Shown one piece after another: positions 46,919-53,647 of a DNA stretch of 53,647 nucleotides. Position numbers and translations under genes: made by a program. The number at the start of each line of letters is the position of its first letter. Position 1 is the stretch's first letter. Below the pieces are notes generated by a model. It made no database searches. It was not told the origin of the DNA and saw only the letters and a list, made by a program, of their open reading frames with translations. The DNA lies in assembly GCA_018401435.1 (NCBI GenBank), contig JAGYJW010000047.1, positions 1 through 53,647 on the forward strand, in the 5' to 3' direction. The DNA comes from Deltaproteobacteria bacterium (GTDB lineage: Bacteria; Myxococcota_A; UBA796; UBA2385).

Positions 46919-47791
46919 CTACCAGCGGTAGCCCACCCGCAGCCGTCCCGTCAGCAGGCTGCTGGGCCGGTTGTTCACCACCCCCGTGTCGATGTGGGTG
47001 CGTTGGAAGTTGTAGGGCGCCGCATAGACTTCGCCGGCCAGCGACAAGTGTTTCACCACCTTGACGTCCACACCCAATGAGCTGGTGAGGCCCGAGTAGG
47101 GGGTGGTGTTGTTTCCAACGAAGTTGTCGTCACCGATGAAGAAGAAGGTGCTGACGTCGGTGAAGCCCAGGGCGGCGTAGGGGGTCCAACCTTCGCCCAG
47201 GGTGAGGCCGGCCATCAAATCGACGCCGAAGGTGGAGCCCACGTAGAAGTCATCGTAAGCGGGGTCGCCAGCGTTGAAAGGGGTGGCGATCTCGGCGGTG
47301 GTCTTCAGCAGGGTGGCGTGGAAGCGTCCGCCAAAGCTCCAGGCGCCTTCGGTGGGCAGGCCCAGGCCCACCTCACCCGAAACGATGACGTTGCGGGTGC
47401 CAAAGACGGTGACCGGCGGCACATAGGCCAGGCCCGCATAGGGCACCAGGGGGCCCAGCTTGGGGAAGGAGAAGAGCAGGCGGGGGCGGGGGAGGACCGG
47501 CGCCTTGTTGGTGTCCTCGGTCTTGGTGTAGGCCAGCACCAGACGCCGCTCGCAGCTGAGGGGCGGGATGACCGAGGCCTCCAAGGAGACCGACCCGTGG
47601 CCGGGCTCGTGGGGCACGGGGCCATGCAGCGGCGACAGGGTGGTGGAGAGCGAGAAGAAGTTGAGCAGGTAGTCCTGTTGATCGGCCTCGGCATAGTCGT
47701 CGGGCGGGCCCTGTTGGGCCACGTCCTGGCATTCGGGGGCGATCTCGGCGTGGGCGACGCCCAGGGTCAGCAGCAGCGGGGTGAGGAGCAT
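46919..47791 (-). CDS. Outer-membrane beta-barrel protein
   Basis: I choose the ATG at 47791 (MLLTPLLLTLGVAHAEIAPE), which gives a signal peptide and has AAGGACGG 6 nt upstream. The 290-residue product has strands such as SFGGRFHATLLKTTAEIATP, DDFYVGSTFGVDLMAGLTLG, GWTPYAALGFTDVSTFFFIG and a C-terminal LTGRLRVGYRW ending in an aromatic residue, the usual barrel signature. It has one or two Cys near the start (PECQDV, LSCERR). It follows the monoheme lipoprotein gene with an 11-bp gap, so they form an operon. Pore or substrate is unknown. Confidence 0.75.
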   Translation of the reverse strand: MLLTPLLLTLGVAHAEIAPECQDVAQQGPPDDYAEADQQDYLLNFFSLSTTLSPLHGPVPHEPGHGSVSLEASVIPPLSCERRLVLAYTKTEDTNKAPVLPRPRLLFSFPKLGPLVPYAGLAYVPPVTVFGTRNVIVSGEVGLGLPTEGAWSFGGRFHATLLKTTAEIATPFNAGDPAYDDFYVGSTFGVDLMAGLTLGEGWTPYAALGFTDVSTFFFIGDDNFVGNNTTPYSGLTSSLGVDVKVVKHLSLAGEVYAAPYNFQRTHIDTGVVNNRPSSLLTGRLRVGYRW

Positions 47792-47802
47792 GGGTCCGTC
47801 CT

Positions 47803-48228
47803 TCAGCGAGCGGCGCAGTCGCCAGCGGCGTCCTGGTCGATCCAGTTTGCGATGATGTCGATGTTGGCCTGGTCCATCTTGGCGCCCGGGGGCATGACGC
47901 CACCGAATGCGCCGCTGTCTTCCACCTTGTGCCACAGAACGCTCGCGCCGGAGTCCCCCGCGACGATCAGGTAGGCGGGGTCACCATTGCTGTCGGTGGC
48001 ATAGGCGCTCGCGGGCGCGTCCACCATGTCGCAGGGATCGCCTTCGAGGCTGAGGTTGCCAAAGCTGGACGCCCCGGCGTCGCTGTGGCAGCTGACGCAG
48101 CTGCCGTCGAAGACGCTGACCACGGCGTCATAGCCCTCGCCTTCGACCACCTCGGTCGATCCGTAGAGCGTGTCGTCACAACCGGCGAGGGCCAGCAAGG
48201 CCAGCGGGGCCATCCAAGGGGTGCGCAT
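47803..48228 (-). CDS. Monoheme c-type cytochrome lipoprotein
   Basis: The ATG at 48228 has GGAGG 7 nt upstream. The 141-residue product starts MRTPWMAPLALLALAGCDDT, lipobox LAGC. It has one heme site, SCVSCHSDAGASSFGNLSLE, and a later Met, GGVMPPGAKMDQANIDIIAN, typical of class I-like cytochromes seen in surface proteins ('planctomycete-type' C domain). It may pass electrons to or from the barrel encoded next, but the pair might equally be unrelated to respiration. Confidence 0.78.
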   Translation of the reverse strand: MRTPWMAPLALLALAGCDDTLYGSTEVVEGEGYDAVVSVFDGSCVSCHSDAGASSFGNLSLEGDPCDMVDAPASAYATDSNGDPAYLIVAGDSGASVLWHKVEDSGAFGGVMPPGAKMDQANIDIIANWIDQDAAGDCAAR

Positions 48229-48312
48229 CGATCTGCCTCCAGGCGGTCGGCGCACCGTAGCAGATTGGCGCCTGCGAGGGGAGCAGCGCTGCGATCGCCC
48301 CCAAATACCCCC

Positions 48313-48344
48313 GATCATGCCCTCGCGATCATGCCCTCGCGATC
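48313..48344. repeat. Tandem 14-bp repeat in a promoter region
   Basis: GATCATGCCCTCGC occurs twice head to tail, followed by GATC, ending 12 bp before the ATG of the FGE-like gene and overlapping a TACACT -10-like hexamer region. It could be a pair of regulator sites. Confidence 0.5.
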
Positions 48345-48356
48345 TACACTGCCCGT

Positions 48357-49412
48357 ATGCGCGCCCTTGCACTCCTGTTGATCCTTGGATGTACGGCCTC
48401 CAACCCGCCGACCGGCGCCGACGACACCGCCGACCACATCGCCGACGACACCGCGGGGGTGGGCCCGGCTGTCGACAGCGGACAGCCGCCCGCGGCCCGC
48501 TGTCCCGACGATATGGTCGGCGTGCCCGACCTCGACCCGCTCTTCTGCATCGACCGCTACGAGGGCATCGACGCGGGAGACGGCGCGGCGTCGGTCGCAG
48601 GAGAGCTGCCCCGGGTGGGCTTGCCCTTCGATGAAGCCCGTGCGCGTTGCGCCGCGACGCCGGTGGTGGACGCCGGGGGCGCGTCGCATGGGCAGAAGCG
48701 CCTCGCGACCCTGGCCGAGTGGCGCGACGCGGCGGATGGCCTGCCGGGTCCAGGCGGCGCGGCCTATCCCACCGGCGATGCCTGGCCGGGTGATGCCTGT
48801 GCCGTCGCCGACGAGGATGGGCGCCCAATCTACGATGGGTTGCTTCCCACCGGAAGCCTCGCCGACTGTGTGGGCCCATTCGGCACTTATGACCAGCTTG
48901 GCAACGCATGGGAGTGGGCCGACCCGGGCTTGTCCCTCGATCTTGCAGGCTTCATGGACGCGCGGGCTGCGGAGGGGCTGTTGCTCGAGGCCGACAGCGG
49001 GGGACTGATCAATGTTCTCGCCGGAAGCCCGGCGGCATTGGAATTGGAGATTGCCGGCCTCCGCGGGGGTGTCGTCTTGCACGAGGGGGCGCTGGCGGCA
49101 GGGTCCGTGCACTTTCAGGCCGAGGAGCCCTTCGCCTACCGCGGCTTTCTGATTGTCCGGGCTGCAGAGTCGGAGATTTCAGCCGATTGGATGCTGCCCG
49201 TGGAGGTCTTTCGCATCGATGGGGTTGAAGATGCCGAGATCGCGCCCCTGGTGATGCTGCACGAGGAGGACGGCGCGCCAGTCACCGCCAAGGTGGGCTG
49301 CGCCTGGTACGCCGGCACAGCCAGCGGGTGCAGCAACACGGACCGCTTCCTTGGCCATCCCCACGACTTCGGGGGCACCATCGCCATGCGCTGCGCGGCT
49401 GATCCCTTCTGA
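48357..49412 (+). CDS. FGE-sulfatase-like (formylglycine-generating enzyme family) lipoprotein
   Basis: This 351-residue protein begins MRALALLLILGCTASNPPTG, lipobox ILGC, and a short Thr/Asp/Ala linker. The domain has FCIDRYEGIDAGDG, KRLATLAEWRDAADG, GPFGTYDQLGNAWEWAD and, at the end, CAWYAGTASGCSNTDRFLGH with GTIAMRCA. These match the FGE-sulfatase fold (C-type lectin-like), where 'R.PTE.EWE.A' and 'GN.WEW' are landmarks. Catalytic Cys pairs of true FGE are not evident, so it is more likely a binding or structural member. The last 35 residues overlap an open minus-strand frame through the tRNA locus. Confidence 0.75.
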   Translation: MRALALLLILGCTASNPPTGADDTADHIADDTAGVGPAVDSGQPPAARCPDDMVGVPDLDPLFCIDRYEGIDAGDGAASVAGELPRVGLPFDEARARCAATPVVDAGGASHGQKRLATLAEWRDAADGLPGPGGAAYPTGDAWPGDACAVADEDGRPIYDGLLPTGSLADCVGPFGTYDQLGNAWEWADPGLSLDLAGFMDARAAEGLLLEADSGGLINVLAGSPAALELEIAGLRGGVVLHEGALAAGSVHFQAEEPFAYRGFLIVRAAESEISADWMLPVEVFRIDGVEDAEIAPLVMLHEEDGAPVTAKVGCAWYAGTASGCSNTDRFLGHPHDFGGTIAMRCAADPF

Positions 49413-49496
49413 ACTTCTCGGCAGCAACGGCTGAATCGGCGGGGCCTCTGGCGGCGGCGTTGACGGCCTGCCGGCGGTGAAATAGGGCTGGGCGAC

Positions 49497-49573
<77 letters not shown>

Positions 49574-50300
49574 TTTGAACCTGGGTTTTCGCCGGGGGAC
49601 TTTCGGGTGGTGCCTCGATCTGGTGCCCTGCCGGGGCACCAACGGGGGCACCAGGGCTGGAATGGTCATCGTCGGCGTCGCCAGCCGGTGAGGCCTCCTC
49701 CGCGTCGGCCTTGGAGGGAGCGGGCAGCATGGCGCCCACAGCGACCGCTGCGGAGGCCACCCGCGCGGTGGTTGCGGTCATATAGCGCTGGGTGGTTCGC
49801 AGGTCGGTGTGTCCCAGTGCGGCCTGGGCCGCGGCGGCGTCGCCGGTGCCCTGGGCGGCCCAGGTGGCGTGGCAATGCCGCAGGTCGCGCAGGGTGATGC
49901 GCTTGGGGTATCCGATGGCCTTGGCGGCAGAACGGAAGGCCCGCTTGTGGTCGCCGGCCAGCAGCAGCATGTCGTCGGGCTGGCCCTCCGCGAGCTGTGC
50001 GAGCAGGATGAGGCTCTCCGGGGTCAGGCCGACCACCCGCTCGCGGCGCGTCTTTGCAGCCGCCGCGGGCACGCGCAGCATTGCCGGCACGCCTGCACCT
50101 TTGGGGGCGGCTTCCACCCAGGCCCAAGTCAGGCGGCGGCACTTCTCGGCGCGAAGCCCCGTCCGCAGGGCCAGCTCTGCCTGGGCACGGGCGCCGGCGC
50201 GGTCGGCCTTGGGCTCGGCGTCCAGTGCTGCCAGCCACTTCATCAGGACGTCCGCCGGGTGCAGCTTGCCGCTCAGCCTGGCCCCCCCTCCCGGGCCCAC
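49574..50300 (-). pseudogene. Tyrosine recombinase/integrase, N-terminus lost to IS66
   Basis: The readable part has the catalytic domain: ALRTGLRAEKCRRLTW (first Arg), AAKTRRERVVGLTPE (Lys region), ITLRDLRHCHATWAAQ (RH motif), AALGHTDLRTTQRYMTATTA (GH and the nucleophile Tyr). The SAM-like DNA-binding N-terminal domain is missing; homology to IS66 starts right at 50300, so the element cut it. The frame has no stop before the tRNA: it reads GETGFEPATLCSQSRCSTRL through the tRNA antisense and only stops at 49179. This well-known readthrough peptide shows that the natural C-terminus depends on the att junction. Probably inactive. Confidence 0.78.
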
Positions 50301-50960
50301 ATCGCCGTGTGACGGTGTCCCAGGAGGCAGACTTCAATGGGCAAACACACGCCGGCGGTCCAGCAGGGCCCCCGTCGCGCAGTGGCGCGGTGGCTGACCA
50401 GTCGATGTCGGCCTTCGCCCGACAACACGGCGTGGCCCAGGCGACCTTCGCCGCTTGGGTTGCGCGGCACCGTCCGGCGCTCCCCGGCCGCGACCGAGGC
50501 GCCCCGGTTCGTGCAGGTGGCCGCGCCGCCCGCGCCGGCCACGCCTGCGTTCTCCGTGCGCGTTGGCGGGCACGTGCTCTGCACTTCGACACCCCGTCGC
50601 CCGCCGCCTGGTTCCTCCGCGGCGGTGGTCCAGGCGCGCTCGCGCCATGCTGACACCCAGCCCGGACCCAGCAGATCTACCTGGCCACCGAGGCCGTCGA
50701 CATGCGCGGTGGTTTTGACCGCCTCGCTTGCCGGGTGTCCAGGCCGGACTCGACCTGTACGCCGGCCACCTCTTTGTTTTCCTGTCCCGTCGGCGAACGC
50801 ACATCAGGATTCTGACCCACGACGGCATTGGCCTCGTGGTGCCCTACAAGCAGACCTGTCCTGATCCCCACCGATGCAGGGCTTTGGGTGATCTGCCCGC
50901 CCTATCGCGCTGGCCCCGTCAAGATGCGATTGCCCTGACTGGGTGCTTCAGCGCCGGGCA
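50301..50960 (+). mobile_element. IS66-family remnant (TnpA and TnpB; copy B)
   Basis: A TnpA-like gene starts near 50337 (GKHTPAVQQG) and continues in other frames: SMSAFARQHGVAQATFAAWV (helix-turn-helix), FVQVAAPPAPATPAFSVRVG. TnpB begins with the ATG at 50648 (MLTPSPDP, then QIYLATEAVDMRGGFDRLA and YAGHLFVFLSRRRTHIRIL), the diagnostic IS66 ORF2 motif. Both genes are frameshifted, and TnpB stops after VVPYKQT. TnpC is absent; the fragment runs into the 3' end of the helicase gene at about 50960. It aligns with copy A in inverted orientation. Degenerate and not mobile by itself. Confidence 0.75.
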
Positions 50961-50967
50961 AACTGGA

Positions 50968-52242
50968 TCAGCCAGCTTCAGTCGGCGGGGAGCGGGCAGC
51001 CATCGTCTCGTCCTGGGCCGCCAGCTCCCGCAGCTTGTCCTTCTTGCTCTTGCGGGCTCCCTTCTTGGGCGCCGGCCCCTTTGACGACCGGAGGGCCTCT
51101 CCCGACAGCTCGAATCCCAGCAGCTGCTCTCGCGGGAGTTGGATCTGGCTGTGCTTCTCAATCACGCGAAAGTGGGCCGCCGACTTGTGATCGATGAAGG
51201 TCACCGCCACGCCCGTCGCGCCTGCACGCCCCGTGCGCCCGATGCGATGCAGATAGTCGCTGGGAGACCGCGGCAGGTCGAAATTCACCACTGCGCTTAG
51301 CTTGGGTACATCGATTCCACGCGCCGCCAGATCGGTGGCGACCAGGATCCGAAGCTTGCCATTCTTGAACCGAGCCAGCACGGTTGCACGGTCCTCCTGA
51401 TCCAGTCCGCCATGCAGCGACGCGGCCCAGATGCCCGCCTTGCGCAGCTTGGCAGCGAGCAGGTCGCTGGCGCGTTGGGTCGCCACGAAGACCAGGGCGC
51501 GCTGCCAGCTCTCGGCCTCCACCAGATGCTGCAGCAACATGCGACGGCTATCCGCGTCCACCTCGATGACACGCTGTTGGATGCCGACCGGGCCCACCGG
51601 GGCGTCATCCACGCGAAGCGTCACGGGGTCGCGCAGGATGGGTGCAGAGAGGTCGAGCAGCGCCTGCGGCAACGTGGCCGAGAAGACCAGGGTCTGGCGC
51701 CGCGCGGGGATCAAGGGCAAGAGCGCCGCCAGCGCGTCACTGAAGCCCAGGTCGAGCAGCTTGTCGGCCTCGTCGAGGACCAGCACCTCCATCCTGGACA
51801 GGTCGAGCACAGACTGGCCGATGAGGTCCAAGAGCCGGCCCGGCGTCGCCACGACGACATCCACGCCCTTCGCCAGCGCCGCGATCTGCTGCTCGGTGGG
51901 CTCGCCCCCGATGACCCCCAGGATCTTGATGCTCCGCGGGGCCCGCCGCGCGAGGCTGCGGTAGACCCCCGCGACCTGAAGCGCCAGCTCGCGGGTGGGT
52001 GCAAGGGTCAGCACCCGAATGGGCGCAGGGTCCATCGGCGGCCCAGCGCAGATCCTCTGCAGGATGGGCAGGACGAAGGCCGCCGTCTTACCCGACCCCG
52101 TCTGCGCTTCGGCCGCGACATCCTGGCCGGCCAGGATGACCGGGATGGCCAGGGTTTGGATCGGCGTGGGGCTGTCGAAGCCGAGATCACGGATCGACTG
52201 CAGCAGGTGGTCGGCGAGGTCGAGGGAGGGAAAGGTGTTCAC
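50968..52242 (-). CDS. DEAD-box ATP-dependent RNA helicase (RhlE-like)
   Basis: Intact 424-residue protein. Q motif near residue 20 (LGFDSPTPIQTLAIP), motif I AEAQTGSGKTA, Ia APTRELALQ, II VLDEADKLLDLGF, III FSATLP, IV ALVFVATQRASDLLA, V LVATDLAARGIDVPKLSAVV, VI HRIGRTGRAG. The C-terminal tail is basic (KGPAPKKGARKSKKDKLREL), as in RhlE/DbpA relatives that act on ribosomal RNA or mRNA. Its 3' end borders the IS66 remnant but all motifs are kept. The C-terminal residues RSPPTEAG may have been altered by the insertion. Confidence 0.93.
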   Translation of the reverse strand: MNTFPSLDLADHLLQSIRDLGFDSPTPIQTLAIPVILAGQDVAAEAQTGSGKTAAFVLPILQRICAGPPMDPAPIRVLTLAPTRELALQVAGVYRSLARRAPRSIKILGVIGGEPTEQQIAALAKGVDVVVATPGRLLDLIGQSVLDLSRMEVLVLDEADKLLDLGFSDALAALLPLIPARRQTLVFSATLPQALLDLSAPILRDPVTLRVDDAPVGPVGIQQRVIEVDADSRRMLLQHLVEAESWQRALVFVATQRASDLLAAKLRKAGIWAASLHGGLDQEDRATVLARFKNGKLRILVATDLAARGIDVPKLSAVVNFDLPRSPSDYLHRIGRTGRAGATGVAVTFIDHKSAAHFRVIEKHSQIQLPREQLLGFELSGEALRSSKGPAPKKGARKSKKDKLRELAAQDETMAARSPPTEAG

Positions 52243-52370
52243 CCGACCCTATGGCCGGGATGGCGCCTTGCCGCAACTCCTGGGGCCCGGATCCACGAGC
52301 GCGCGCGCGCAGACCCTCTCCCGCCGTCCCTGGCTCCTGCCGTCGCTTCGCCAGCGCATGGCTTGCATTC

Positions 52371-53252
52371 TCAGGGGCTCGCGAGCTTCCTGAGCGGCGG
52401 CGGCAAGGGCGCCAGCACCGCTATCTCGGCGACCCGTAGCTCCGCGGCATGCAGCAGATAGCCCCCGTCACCCGGCACGGCCCTGCCATCGGGATCGGGC
52501 AGCCCGCCGGAACGGTAGATGGGGTCGCCGACCAGCGGATGACCGGCGGCCGCGAGGTGGATTCGGATCTGGTGGGGGCGCCCTGTCGCGATCACCACAT
52601 CCGCCAGGAAGCGGTTCGGAGCCCGCTCCACCACGAATACCGTCGACAGCGCGGCGCGACCCGCCGCAGACGCTGCATGCAGCGTGCCCAGCGGCCCATA
52701 GGGCACCGACCCGATGGGCTCATCCACGTCGAATCGGTCCAGCTGCGGCCAACCGGAGGCCAGGGTGCGGTAGCGCTTGAAGACCGCACGCTGCACAAAG
52801 AGCGCGGTGAGACGCGCCGCGGTGCCGCGGTCGAGGGCGCACAAGACCACCCCCGAGGTGAAGCGCCCCAAGCGGTGCAGCGGCGCCGCCGTGGGGTGTT
52901 GCAGCCGAAGCTGGTGCAGCAGGGTGTGTTGCAGGAAGCCGCCGCCGGGCAAGGTCGGCAGCCCGCTGGGCTTGTTCACGGCCACCCAGCCGGGCCCTGT
53001 CGCGAGCAGCCCAAGCTTCAGCGGTGCCTCCGGCTCCTCCCAGGGCTCCCGGGAGTAGATCAGCCGCTGGCCCTTGCTCAGCAGCTCGTCCCCCCGGGCC
53101 GTCGGGCCATCCAGGGTGACCCTGCCGGCATCCAGGTGCTCGACCCAGCGCCCCCGGGTGGAGTGGGGATAGCGGTCGGCGAGGTAGTTCAACAGGCGCT
53201 GTCCCGCCCCGCGGCGGTCAATACGCTCCCGGTATTGAAATCCCGCGTTCAT
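52371..53252 (-). CDS. RluA-family RNA pseudouridine synthase (HRLGR variant)
   Basis: This 293-residue protein has an S4-like N-terminal part (RRGAGQRLLNYLADRYPHST, WVEHLDAGRVTLDG), then the RluA-type catalytic domain: VNKPSGLPTLPGGGF, LHRLGRFTSGVVLCALD, VFKRYRTLASGWP, TGRPHQIRIHLAAAGHPLVG and GYLLHAAELRV. The usual HRLDRxTSG motif has Gly where the catalytic Asp normally sits. An HRLGR form occurs in a subgroup of the family, so this may be a natural variant rather than a dead enzyme; activity needs proof. It probably modifies rRNA or tRNA uridines. It lies 128 bp upstream of the helicase gene, same strand. Confidence 0.88.
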   Translation of the reverse strand: MNAGFQYRERIDRRGAGQRLLNYLADRYPHSTRGRWVEHLDAGRVTLDGPTARGDELLSKGQRLIYSREPWEEPEAPLKLGLLATGPGWVAVNKPSGLPTLPGGGFLQHTLLHQLRLQHPTAAPLHRLGRFTSGVVLCALDRGTAARLTALFVQRAVFKRYRTLASGWPQLDRFDVDEPIGSVPYGPLGTLHAASAAGRAALSTVFVVERAPNRFLADVVIATGRPHQIRIHLAAAGHPLVGDPIYRSGGLPDPDGRAVPGDGGYLLHAAELRVAEIAVLAPLPPPLRKLASP

Positions 53253-53450
53253 ACCTCTCCATTCGATTCACGGCTCAATGACGTCCGGCCACCGCAGCAG
53301 CAGCGATCCTGCAGAGAGGTGGCACGCCCGATCGGGCCAAGCCCAGGCCACGTCACCTCCGCACCCCTATGCTCCCGCCTTGATCCAGACCATGAAAGCG
53401 ATGGGCGCCTCCCCGATAGGGGGCGAGCCTCACGCTGTCCCGAAGCCGGC
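53253..53450. other. Intergenic stretch between RluA gene and IS66 copy
   Basis: About 200 bp without a convincing gene. It should hold the promoter of the RluA/helicase pair. A small hairpin (CGCCTCCCC/GGGGGCG, 53407-53425) lies near the IS end. Nothing else is seen. Confidence 0.4.
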
Positions 53451-53647
53451 ACCGGTCAAATCGGGGACCATCAGCGGACACTTGACCGGCGACCTGACCC
53501 TCCAGAGGCGCCGGAGGCGCCCGCCGCTCATCAAGCGGCGCAGGAGGGGGAGGCCGCATGTTGCGGCCGATATGGGGGAGGACAGCGTCCTCCTCCATCA
53601 GAAAAGAAGCGCCGGAGACCGAACGGACAGAATGTCCGGGCGGTTGA
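53451..53647 (+). mobile_element. 5' leader of a third IS66 copy, cut by window edge
   Basis: From GGCACCGGTCAAATCGGGG to the window end the sequence matches 37880-38068 in reverse complement, with few differences (GGAGGACAGCG..CTCCTCCATCAGAAAA). It is the same leader as copy A, facing right. The match begins at the same base in both copies, which sets the element's 5' boundary near GGCACCGG. The rest lies outside the window. Confidence 0.7.

Overview
The window is very GC-rich (roughly 70%) and reads like a chromosome fragment of a Myxococcota-type (formerly deltaproteobacterial) bacterium. The evidence is a MYXO-CTERM tail, many lipoproteins with Thr-Asp or Asp-Gly low-complexity spacers after the lipobox, MopE-like Cys/Asp repeats, a sigma-54 activator and a large set of multiheme c-type cytochromes. 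Many genes are broken by single-base or small indels while their motifs continue in another frame. These breaks are moderate in 1-25 kb, very dense in 26-41 kb and nearly absent after 42.4 kb. I annotate such genes as whole loci and state where the frame changes; many breaks may be assembly errors.

Layout. 1-2.4 kb: the 5' part of tesB (cut by the window edge) and a TPR-histidine kinase. 2.5-8.4 kb: a LEA14-like protein, a beta-propeller MYXO-CTERM surface protein, a HEAT-repeat membrane protein and a START-like protein. 8.4-14.1 kb: a D-aminoacylase-type amidohydrolase, then a sulfur module in which a sigma-54 activator without a sensor domain is divergent from a persulfide dioxygenase-rhodanese / TauE / YeeE-YedE operon that has a -24/-12 promoter. 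14.1-15.9 kb: a ZIP-like plus ArsP-like fused permease. 16-24.9 kb: paired lipoproteins, a 973-residue coiled-coil/glycine-zipper protein, a lipoprotein operon containing a probable selenocysteine peroxiredoxin, a GreA/B-like factor and a DUF2231 protein.

25.0-36.1 kb is a multiheme cytochrome locus: lipoprotein cytochromes, a putative beta-barrel, small periplasmic cytochromes, an NHL-propeller/multiheme protein and a NapC/NirT-like membrane-anchored cytochrome in one tightly overlapping operon, facing a large polyheme lipoprotein with a BIG2 domain. Together these could carry electrons from the quinol pool to the cell surface. 36.1-38.1 kb is a decayed IS66 element. 38.1-41.7 kb holds a fatty-acid hydroxylase and poorly resolved secreted/TPR proteins.

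41.7-49.4 kb is a run of surface or periplasmic proteins: lipoproteins, a lectin-like protein, an M23 peptidase, an SH3/TPR protein, a beta-barrel, a monoheme lipoprotein and an FGE-like lipoprotein. 49.5-50.96 kb is a tRNA-Pro with an abutting tyrosine integrase truncated by an IS66 remnant, i.e. an island edge. The window ends with a DEAD-box helicase, an RluA-family pseudouridine synthase and the start of another copy of the IS66 element.

The two most noteworthy items are the selenoprotein peroxiredoxin, which has an in-frame UGA at the peroxidatic position, a SECIS-like hairpin and a Shine-Dalgarno locked in a 13-bp hairpin, and the putative electron conduit at 25-36 kb.
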